Source: Antedon mediterranea
Taxonomy: Eukaryota > Echinodermata > Crinoidea > Comatulida > Antedonidae
Direction of reading: 5' to 3'
DNA: 64,000 nucleotides
NCBI RefSeq assembly: GCF_964355755.1
Contig: NC_092671.1
Location: forward strand, 14,612,501 to 14,676,500
Under the pieces are notes generated by a model, which was not told the origin of the DNA, ran no database searches, and saw nothing but the letters and a program-made list of their open reading frames with translations. A program made the translations under genes and the position numbers. Of the stretch, positions 1-9,370 are shown in pieces; positions within the stretch are counted from its first letter, which is position 1; every line of letters begins with the position of its first letter.

Positions 1-189
1 CTCGAACTGACCATACAGGTGCACGTAAAGGGTCAAGGTCACTGAAATAGGTGCAAAAAAACCCTTTTACAAATAAATTACAAGATACATTCAGTGAGAA
101 AAAACTGATTTCATTTTTGTCATTCACAACAATCCATACAATTCTTCCTATTATCAAGTTCAACCCTTTATCAACCTAGAGGTACTTAC

Positions 190-3100
190 GAAAATGAACT
201 GTTATCAACCATCATATCTTCTGTAAAACAAGGCCATGTAGTATACAGATGTAGTTCACGTATAGGATCTTCTATAGCTCCAAACGGCAAGCTTTTAAAA
301 CCAGCATATCCTATTGACACGTCATTCTCATTATCAACTTCGTCAATATCTGAATTTGAAAAAAAAACAAGCATTTGTGCTATTTAAACTTATGCCAATT
401 TAAAAAGGTCTATAATTTGAATTATTAAAACATTGTTACCTGGAGGTTGTTGGGGCCAAGCCGAGTAGTGAGTCCAGTCTTGAAGGACAAATGTAAATCG
501 TACTGATACATTAACATAAGGTATATTTACAGTACCAGCCTAAATATAGATAAACAAAAAATAAAAGAATATTCATTTGATGCCCACATTAGGGATACAA
601 CAGGTCTAAAGGGCCTTTCACACCTGCTCCGGCACGGTTCCGGTCCGGCGACGGCAAATCCAATCGAACGTCAATGTTTCGTTTTTACGCGGCTACGCGC
701 ATATCGATTGGTGCTTGGCCGCGTGGAGCGTCGTGAAAACGAAACATTGGCGTTCGATTCGCCGGACCGGAACCGTGCCGGAACAGGTGTGAAAGGCCCT
801 TAAATCAAGAACACCCACTCAGTTTATTTCATTAGTTCTCTTTGTTTTTGATATCAACTCTTCTCATAGTCAATCCAGCATCTTTTCCAGTGTCAAAATG
901 AACTACATAGATATATCCTGTAATCAGCTTTGCACATTAATTGTAACAATGTTACAATCTTATGTTTGCTTTCATTAATATTTAGTCAATATTACCATTG
1001 CAAAAGAAACATGGAATACTCCCAATTGATAAGTATTACAATAATGCAACTTACAATTTTAGATCTGAAAATAGTTAACAGTCCCTGTAAGTGATTGTAC
1101 TGGGGTGGTGCTTTCATCAGGTGTACCATGTCAAAGGTCGTACGAACACCGGGAGCTTCAGCCACTCCAGTATACATTCGCCTCCATTTCTGCTGAATTT
1201 GAGCAAATACTGGAACTTTACTGAAAAATTAAATTATAATATTTTACATTTTGTACAAATCCATGCGAAAGCATTCAGTGATTTACTATAAAAAAGGTTA
1301 GGAAATTAGTGCCTATTGTATTCTCTGTCAGGGATAAATGAATTTGGGATTTATTAAGCCATCTTCAAAATAATAAATTCATAACAATAATCTAATTATT
1401 TCAATAAATATGGAGGGAGTATCATATAAATAATATTGATAGTGCACCTGCACTGAGGAAGGGTTAGTGTTACCCGAAAGCTCTGCAATTTCTTTCTGAT
1501 CGTTTTACTTTATCTTTTTGATCAGCTTTTTTGCTTATTTTATTTGTATCTCCATGCCTTTTGATTTGAATAATAATGATAGTTAATATTGCAAAAAGGA
1601 GCATTGAACAAAAACAATCTTAATATATTCCTAATTCAGGGCCCCTAAGTGGTTTGTTAAAATATTTTTACACAGTGGCATAAAAACTGTGGTAGAACGT
1701 AAAAAGCAGCTGTTGAAAACAGAATTGTTTTGTACACACCTAATAAAATAATAATAATAATAACTGGTACATTACGCTGAAAGCCTCAATGCGCTTTACA
1801 TAGAAAAAACAATTTGGTGGAAATTCACTTGCTTTTTGTTTTATCAATGGCAACTAATAGCAAAAGGCATAACAATAAAGGTTTAACTTTGTTTACTATT
1901 AAATAGAAGATACAGTGCATACCAATTTGTATTGTTAATGGCAACTGTGGCAGAACTTAATAATAAGTTACACTTGCTTTCACTGCTAATAGCATCACTT
2001 TTCGCAGAGGGTGCTAGAACAAGAAAGTGTTGCACACCATACCTACATGTGGAAAAAAAGTATTAATATCTTCTTAAAATAATTATATTAATCTATGTTT
2101 GGTACAGTACAGTACCATAATTGTTCACCTTTTAAAGCCATGCTTAATACTGGTGTCTCAGAAAAGTTTGATTTTAAAGACCTGTGTATATACATACCAT
2201 CTACAAAGACAGTGGGCTCTTGGTGGAAAGTCACCGTCCATTGATATCATATCCTCCATTGTTTGTGGCAAACGATCTACAGTAGGGATAAGAAGGAAAA
2301 AACGGTTTTTAGATATTAATGTTATTGGGAAAAGCCCACAGACAAAATTCAAGAGAAGAAAAAGAAACAAGAAAGAAAAAGATTGACGTGCAATAACAAT
2401 CTGAGTTAGGACAGTATAATTTATCTCAAATGTTTAATAATACCCAGTATTTTCTACTGCATCAATTTTTAAGTTTATTGTTTCACACGATATAATATAA
2501 AAAAAAATCTTTTTTAAACAATTTACCCTCTGTTTCTTCTTCTTTACTAGATAATACTTCTTCTGTCTGTTCATCTTCAAAGAACAGCCTGTGCTCAGTA
2601 ATAATAAATCTAAAGTTTGCAAACTGTATGAATTCCTGTCTTTCTTTCCAGCAACCATTTTCTCCTTTTTTCACTTTATTATTTTGTGGGACAATGTTTA
2701 ATTTCCAGTCATGGAGTATGTGTTCCAATCGTGCTATAAATCTGGGTTTGCAAAACAAATAATAAAATATATATTTATTATAACATTTTTAAATAATAGA
2801 AAATATATAAATTTGATAATTTATAAAAACTAATAATATTGTTCAGATACTGATATTGATGGGTCTATTTTAACCTTAGTAAAGATGTGTTGAAAAGTGT
2901 TAAATGTGTGATCAATAATACAATAAAAAGAGTGTAGGGCCTACTGAAATTAAAATTGTTGTTTAGTATACTAGTATTAGTAGTGAGATTATAAAATAGA
3001 TTTGCACATCACCTTTCCCATTCTGAAGCTGTTGTAAAATCTGTAATCTCAAAGACATCTGTATCCTGTAATTGTAAAATGAATAAATCTAATCTAACGG

Positions 3101-3278
3101 GTAATAATAGGTACACTCTACTGGTGGGCAGGCCTACTAGAGGGCCAGAACTCTGCCTACTACTACTACTCCTATCTAGGCCTACCTTGAGCTAGGACTA
3201 GGCCAGGACAGGTAAGTCTAGGCCCTACTTTACTCTATCATAAACGTTCTTAAATATTACCTCAGTTTCCTCCGACAT
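190..3278 (-). CDS. RAB3GAP1: Rab3 GTPase-activating protein catalytic subunit, N-terminal part (continues past left edge)
   Basis: Eight coding exons are readable: 3261-3278, 3013-3065, 2527-2741, 2198-2276, 1923-2042, 1055-1220, 440-539 and 190-349. All have GT-AG borders and matching phases and give about 303 residues; the rest of this roughly 950-residue family lies beyond the left edge. The start ATG (3276-3278) opens MSEETE and leads into VFEITDFTTASEWER, a hallmark of RAB3GAP1. Other recognisable blocks are DFPPRAHCL, SESKCNLLLSS, APGVRTTFDMVHL, FVLQDW, WPQQPP and LPFGAIEDPIRELHL. Known role: with RAB3GAP2 it forms a GAP for Rab3 and a GEF for Rab18, acting in synaptic exocytosis and ER organisation. 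It shares a short divergent promoter region with BCDIN3D. An intron between 540 and 1054 holds a MITE. Family assignment is firm; exon ends are by eye. Confidence 0.93.
610..800. mobile_element. MITE with long terminal inverted repeats, TAA target duplication
   Basis: A GC-rich ~190-bp element lies in a RAB3GAP1 intron. The ends are mutual inverted repeats: AGGGCCTTTCACACCTG at the left and its complement at the right, with the match extending about 45 bp inward through the CCGGCACGGTTCCGGTCCGGCGA block. TAA flanks both sides. A 3-bp TWA duplication is typical of PIF/Harbinger elements. No coding capacity. Confidence 0.75.
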
Positions 3279-3699
3279 ACTTTGTACTCATATAGATTCA
3301 ATATAAAATAATTCAATTCTACAAAGCACCACATAAACTAATATTTTAACCCCGGTAATTACTTGGTCATCCTCTAAAAAATTATAATAGGCTAGTATTT
3401 AATATAGTCGTCGTACGTGTAGAAATAACTTCTACAAAAATAAATAAATAACGTAGGAGGCCCTCTCTGGACCACTCTAAACCCATAGTGACATTTAATT
3501 ATGAGTTTTTTAAGCAAATGCTAAATTGTAACTTTAACTTTTTTGGATATATAGCATTTAAAAAAATATTTTTTTTCATATATAATTAATTATTGTATAT
3601 AAAATTTATTTAAAATTGTAGAATTTAGAACAAATCTAACATAAACATTTAGTAGAATTTGACTAAAAGGTTAAAAATGGCAGCGCCCATGAATACAAA
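3279..3699. promoter_or_regulatory. Bidirectional promoter interval between RAB3GAP1 and BCDIN3D
   Basis: The two start codons are divergent and only about 420 bp apart, so both promoters must sit in or overlap this interval. It is AT-rich and has no clear TATA box placed for either gene. Directly upstream of and over the BCDIN3D start are two AAAATGGC-type motifs (around 3674-3681 and 3696-3704) that resemble YY1 initiator sites. The first ATG at 3677 opens a short out-of-frame upstream ORF that overlaps the BCDIN3D start. The promoter role is inferred from position. Confidence 0.5.
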
Positions 3700-4939
3700 A
3701 TGGCGAAGCCGTTCCAGCCGGGTGCCGCTCCATTTGGCAATTTTATTAATTATTACTCCTTTAATCCACCACAGAACAGACTGAAATTAATTCCTGACAG
3801 TTTGTTAACTTCTTTGACAAACGATGATAAATCAACTCGAATATTAATACTGGATATTGGATGTAATGCTGGGGTAAGTTAGTTTGTATTATAGGCTAGC
3901 TAGTCTACCACAATCTCTTCTTTGAGTTTCCCTTACCCAAAAAACATTCGCCAGCTGCGCGGCTGAGGTGCGAAACTGCAGTAGCACCGGGCCCCTTATC
4001 TTAGGCCTACCCTATAGAGTGTGTAGGCTAGACTAGGCTAATTTAACTAAACTAGGTAAGCTCCTAACCTAAGAAGGGCGGGCCTAGGCTAGTAGTAGAG
4101 TAGTAAGTAGGGATCAGCGTAAACTACAAATATTATATATACCGTATACGGTTATTTATTGTGTGTTGTGTGTGGTGTTCTGTCTATACACTCTTAATTA
4201 CTCTGTTTCTGGACCCAACTTGTGGATAAAATAGGCACAGCCCATTCAAATAAAAAAATACTGTAATACTATTACTAATATGAAATAAATTGAAATTAAT
4301 GTACCTACTGTACTACTGTTATTTATGAAATTATTTGCACCAACCTCTTTTCAGGATTTGACAGTTGGGATGTACAAGAACCTAACACAAAGACCTGCTA
4401 CAATCAACAAAAGTGAAAATTCTCCAGAAATATCAATGCTTGGTTGCGACATTGATAAAACATTAATTCAACGTGCACTTCAAAACAATCCGTTTCCAGA
4501 CAAAATAGCTTACCAGGCATTCAACTTTATGGATGGAGCTACACGGGTTAAACATTTAAAAGCATTCCTAAAGTCTCACGGAAAAGAACACTTTGATCTT
4601 GTTTGTTGCTTCTCATTGACCATGTGGATCCATCTAAATAATGGCGACACTGGTTTACTGGAGTTTTTAGACATTATATCTAGCATGACGAGGTTTGTCC
4701 TTATAGAACCACATCCATGGAGGTGCTACCGTAATGCTGAACGAAGAGTTACAAAGTTGGGCTGCGAAGGTTTTGAGCTGTTGCCACATATTAAGATAAG
4801 GAATGATGTAGATGTTCAGATAAAGAATTACCTTACTGATAGTTGTGGAATGACTTTAATTAAAGACTTTGGGGCAACAAAATGGAAAAGAAGTATTCAC
4901 CTTTTCCAAAAGTCAGATTTGAAACACAAATTAAAATAA
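3700..4939 (+). CDS. BCDIN3D: BCDIN3 domain-containing RNA 5'-monophosphate methyltransferase
   Basis: Two exons (3700-3873 and 4355-4939) join in phase 0 and give 252 residues; the human protein has 292. The start at 3700 is chosen because upstream ATGs at 3677 and 3689 are out of frame and the N-terminal APFGNFINYY block is family-conserved. The SAM-binding motif ILDIGCNAGDL straddles the splice junction (residues about 50-60). Further family signatures are LGCDIDKTLI, SLTMWIHLNNGD and EPHPWRCYRNAERR. Known role: O-methylates the 5'-monophosphate of tRNA-His and some precursor miRNAs, in the cytoplasm. A polyadenylation signal AATAAA lies near 5109. The intron (3874-4354) holds only AT-rich and TAGGCCTA-like sequence. 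Confidence 0.93.
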
Positions 4940-5504
4940 ACAAGATAATAATTTGGTGGCAATTTAAAAAACTTAAATTATTAAAAAAATCTTGCCACAA
5001 AAATATTTCAACTTTTATAACTATTGTAGTATCATGTTTTCCAGTAATTTCAAATCACAGTACTGTATGTACAGTATGGATTTTATTACATAGAATGTGT
5101 AGCATTTTAATAAAATAAACTGTATACTTTTTGCGAGGTTACAGTCTTTGAATATTTATCTGAGAATGCAGTATAGCACTTTCAAAATCATGTATGAATA
5201 GTAATGTATAGTTAGTAATTATATAATTATTAAATCTTGTTTGTATTTGTATGTTGCCCAAATTAAAAGTAGAAATATCACGTATTATAAATGTATACAG
5301 TAATTAAATATATAACATGATGTTTATGATTCTGCCATGTGTTGAAAACAGTCTTCTTAGAAAGTATTAATTATTGAAAATAAAAGTATACTTTACATTG
5401 TGTTTTATTTTTATGGCATTATTTGTTGTTTATATATACATTACATGTAGATTTTATCATCATATATTGTATACAAAAATGTATTTTAAATTCCTGCATA
5501 CTTC

Positions 5505-5657
5505 AGCTCTGTCTACATTATCAAACTAGTTTGACAAAAAAAGTGTGATGTGCCCAAATATGACAGTAATATTACATCAGTTATATTGTTATGCCCACAT
5601 AATAAAGGGCACATCAAATTGTTTTGTCACAACAAGTTTGATAGTGTAGACAGAGCT
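5505..5657. mobile_element. MITE family 1, copy 1 (ends CTCTGTCTACA)
   Basis: A ~150-bp element between BCDIN3D and the small membrane-protein gene. The ends are inverted repeats: AGCTCTGTCTACATTATCAA at the left, and its near-complement ending GTGTAGACAGAGCT at the right. The interior has AT-rich 'gtgcccaaatatg' sequence. Two relatives lie at 45255 and 48147. No coding capacity. Confidence 0.75.
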
Positions 5658-5855
5658 TTTATATATACTGTTTAATCCTGATTAAAATGTCTGCATCCTG
5701 TTATCAAATTCAGCCACAGCAATCAATATGACCAATCAGGCAGTGAATGCAGTTTGAATGTATTTATAGATAACCATCTTTAAAAATAGTGTAGTGCAGT
5801 GTGTATTTCACTGAATTAATGATAACCTCATTTTATAATAGTTGATGTTAAAGTT

Positions 5856-6354
5856 TCATTTGTATCGTATGCTTTCATCATGAGCTGCATAGAGGTTGGC
5901 ATTCCTCATTCTTTCCTTTGTTTTCATCACCTCAACCCGGTTTCGATCAACTTGCCGTTTGGCCATAACAAAGCTTGTGAGCCCTACAATTATAATACCA
6001 GCCCTAAAATGATAAAAGTAGTTAGGTGATGAAAATGTTAGTTGAATGTAAAGTTTTCTATCTGAATGTGTACTTGTCCAAGGCTCTGTGCCATATAATA
6101 AACAGAAAAAGGTGCATGATTGTTTTTTTAATAACTAGAAAACATGCCATTTGAAGAACAGGTAGGAAACAATGAATTTATTTATACAGTTTGGTAAGCT
6201 TTCCCTTTACCTTGTCCTTTCCTTGCTCACTCAAAATGTAATGTTTTGTGAAAGGAAACCACTACACAGTACACACTGGCAAATATTAATTAATTAATCA
6301 TATCATATGTACTTACCAACTAATACTGATTTTTGCACTTTTTGTCAGTACCAT
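5856..6354 (-). CDS. Small single-pass membrane protein, 61 aa
   Basis: Two exons (6317-6354 and 5856-6003) with good GT/AG signals and matching phase encode 61 residues. The protein starts MVLTKSAKIS and has one membrane segment at about residues 13-27 (AGIIIVGLTSFVMA). A highly charged stretch follows (KRQVDRNRVEVMKTKERMRN), and the protein ends in HDESIRYK. The N-terminal membrane anchor with a basic coil resembles small mitochondrial or ER membrane microproteins; a DUF4748-type family is possible but not certain. Support for a real gene: both splice sites are clean, the frame closes properly, and the charged helix has the look of a conserved motif. The gene is too short and too split to appear as a long ORF. 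Confidence 0.6.
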
Positions 6355-7250
6355 TTTAGTAACCACTGTTCTCGATCAACTGCAGGCTAGGCATAGGCCT
6401 GATTGAATGCCTTTTAATAGCACTTCAGCAGCAGAGTACCGCCCTCTTTACTACGGAATCAACAGACCGCACACACTTAAAGTAGGGCCTAGGCTTGGTA
6501 GGCCTAAATGATTGATATAATAGCAGACACAGCCTAGTCTACTACTTGTTTCGTCTACAAAATAATAATACTGCTACTATATAGTCCTAATATTCCGCCA
6601 GTTTTATTCTACTATTACTAACGTGTTTCTCGATCGGAAGTTGAACAGGCCTAGCCTAGGCCTAGCCTCGCGTGTGTTGGAAACTTTTGATTTTTGACAT
6701 TATTTAACCGGCCTCATACGCGATGGTCTGGCACATGCACGCATGCGTACTCGGAGCCTCATCATGAAACTTTTTTTTGTTACTAGCCTCCTATACCACT
6801 TTTTGTGCAAAATACATTTTCGTTAGCCCCCTATTCGTTTAATATAATTGCAGCATTTACATTATCTTATCAAATTTATTGGCCAAAAGTAGGCTTATAC
6901 AGGCTAATTATAAATTTCCAACACCTGCACCATATAATAATTACAGTATGCCTATTTACCATACTGATATTACATGTTATATCATTTGCTACAATTTATA
7001 ATATACGCCTATTATTTACCATGATATTTACTGAAATTTGTTATAATGTACAATTTATATCATCAATTTATTATTATCATCAATCAATACAAATTTAGTG
7101 TATAACATTATAGGCATCATCAAATGCAACTATCACATGTAATAGCATCCTCCCATTTTAAATAGGCTACAGCTGCTATTTTATTTAATAACACTGTAGT
7201 TAAATGTTTTGTTATGGATGCGACGCTATTAATATTTTCTTGTTGTTTCT
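6355..7250. other. Intergenic, AT-rich; no gene seen
   Basis: The stretch next to the small membrane-protein gene (6380-6740) has TAGGCCTA-type motifs and somewhat higher GC, so it may hold that gene's promoter or 5' UTR. The remaining AT-rich part shows only short chance ORFs. Confidence 0.5.
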
Positions 7251-7640
7251 ATTCAATTCAATTCAATTTAACATTTATTTCTTCCTTCAAGAAAATGAGG
7301 TAAACATAATAAATTCCAGTAAAATATATAACAAGTCAATTGATGATAAAAAAAAAAGTGTACAGTTATCAATAAGAGGAAGTAGGCAGTGCCCAAGAAG
7401 ATAGAAATCTTGTGGCGGGCCAGCCTATTTACATAGTACAGACACAGGTAATACGGACTTAAAATTCAAGAAAATAGGATTCAAAATACAGGACGTATGG
7501 ACAGGGACATAACAAGATCAATACTTTGCAATAAGGTATTTCTTAAGTTTGGAAGAAAACGTTTTTTATTGAAATAGAGTTGTCGATGTCAGAAGGTAAA
7601 TTATTCCAAAAATTGGAGCCGGAAAATCTTATGTTATGTT
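7251..7640 (-). mobile_element. Decayed LINE 3' end with pentanucleotide tail
   Basis: Read on the minus strand, 7640 to about 7430 encodes a reverse-transcriptase C-terminus: IRFSGSNFWNNLPSDIDNS, then, after a frameshift, TFSSKLKKYLIAKY. The pattern 'FSG-x-x-x-WN-x-LP-x-D-I' is typical of non-LTR retrotransposon C-termini. The element ends in repeated ATTCA units (7253-7270) seen from the plus strand, as expected for a microsatellite-tailed LINE. It is an inactive remnant. Confidence 0.6.
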
Positions 7641-8206
7641 GAAAATAATTAGTGATGTTTTGGTATATGGATCTTAGATTGGTTTCTTGTACAGTAGGCC
7701 TACGAGTGACGAACAGAATTTGGGATGAAAAAATTACACAGATGCTTAGGAAGAAGAAAATTTATTGAATTCAATTTAGAAAACAAATGAGACGAATGAG
7801 ACCGTGGTGGAACGCCAGATATAATGCGAGTATATACCCGCCCCGGCTAGTTTCTTAATGGAACTGGTCGCCTCTGCCGTTATTTTAACGTCCTGCCTAT
7901 CCACCACTCATCGTAAATAACGTCCGTAATCTGTCCTGAAAACAAAAACGAATGCTTTCTCGTTTTAAAATAAGAAACACTTTTTAATGGACATAAAGGC
8001 CCTATCATTCCTTTTTTGTTTGGGATATTAACACATTCTACTAATTTAATCCGAATTTTCTTTTAAACGGACAGGATAATTGTTAGCTGGGGAGCGCGAG
8101 TATAATAATGATAAAGTACAGTATAGAATTGTATCAAAAAGTCTTGGTTCATAACGCGACTCAAATGATCTGACACCACAGTCCAATTTTAATCCAAAAC
8201 GTTGTC
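7641..8206. other. Intergenic; nothing clear
   Basis: No coding signature, RNA gene or inverted repeat is recognised. It may contain more remnant LINE sequence continuing from the left, and possibly the original 3' flank of SLC17 copy A. Confidence 0.3.
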
Positions 8207-9356
8207 TTTTTTTTTTTTTTTTTTTTTATTCAGTATATTACACAGAGGCGCCTTACAAGATGGAACCATCTTAGCTTCAAGGCGCCTCAGATTAACAAAT
8301 ACAACATTTTAAAACAACTAACAGAAACATCAATTAAATCTTCCAGAATTAACAAGAAATTGTTGTACATAATAAAATAATAAAGCATTTTCACAATTCG
8401 AAAGAAGATCGGAACCAAAAATAAAAATTTCACTTAAAAATGTAAAATTAAATGTTAAAGAAAAATCCTTGGCTAAGATATCCTCAATAATTGAGTTAGC
8501 GCTTACAAGTAGAATATCTCTTTGTGTATTATAATTAGGGCAGTAACATAAGAAATGAAGCGGATTCTCAACATTAAAGCCACAAGTACAATTTGGATTG
8601 TCCCGAAGTCTATGTAAGAATAAATGCGAATTGAGACAGCTGAAACCAAGTCGGATTCTAGTGTGAATTTGGTTAATCTTCTTATCACCTGTATCATAAT
8701 AAGAACGTTTTTTTGTTTCAAACAAATTGGATTTCAGTAGCAATTTTTTAAACTCAACAAGAAATGAGGAATTTTTTATTTCATTATTTAACTCATTCCA
8801 ATGTGTTATAATAGATGGGACAAAAGATAAACGATATGATGTGGTCTTACAAAATGGAATTATTATATTTCGGATGTTACGCAAGTTATAAACTTCAATA
8901 TTGTCAGAAAAATTAAATAAGGAGTAAAGATACACTGGTGTTAACTTATGAATAATTTTAAAAAACAGTATTAGGTTAAGAAATTGTCTACGTTTTTCCA
9001 ATGATAACCAGCCTAATTCTTGTCTTAATGCATTATGACTTGTATGTTTCCACGCACCAGTACATATTCTACCTGCAGAAATCTGGATATTTTCTAGTTC
9101 ATCACTTAATTTATCTGGGATATTACACCAAACAGGAGCTGCATATTCCATTAATGGTCTAACGTGTGATATGTAAATGTGACAGAGAGCCTGTCGAGGT
9201 AGAATATGTTTGACACGACGTAGCATATTTAAAGATAAAGACGCTTTGTTAATTACAGATTGGATATGGGAATCCCACTTGAGTTTTGCATTAAGCATTA
9301 CACCAAGATGCCTATGATCATTTACAAATTGTAGATTTACATTGTCTTTAAATACC
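8207..9356 (-). mobile_element. 5'-truncated non-LTR retrotransposon (LINE) insertion
   Basis: Minus-strand LINE fragment. Its 3' end is marked by a poly-A tail (poly-T run 8207-8227 on the plus strand). It is preceded by a 3' UTR of about 100 bp holding a hairpin with arms AGGCGCCT (near 8247 and 8279). The 5' end abuts the last codon of SLC17 copy A, so the copy is 5'-truncated in the usual LINE manner. It carries the reverse-transcriptase C-terminus listed separately. No clear target-site duplication was found by eye. Confidence 0.8.
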
Positions 9357-9370
9357 TTAGTTATCTTCAA
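8330..9370 (-). pseudogene. Reverse transcriptase C-terminal fragment of the LINE
   Basis: A continuous 346-codon reading frame with no ATG of its own. It begins within the RT palm/thumb region: HRHLGVMLNAKLKWDSHI, then LRRVKHILPRQAL and RPLMEYAAPVWCN, all typical of the CR1/L2/Jockey group. The C-terminus has a Cys/His cluster, CTCGFNVENPLHFLCYCPNY. The endonuclease and the RT catalytic motifs are missing, so it cannot function alone. The open frame over more than 1 kb suggests a fairly young insertion. The last bases (9357-9370) overlap the coding end of SLC17 copy A. Confidence 0.8.

Noticed and set aside
1-189. A further RAB3GAP1 exon at the left edge
   Set aside because: No minus-strand sequence here matches the expected continuation; only the donor after exon 8 (188-189) is seen.
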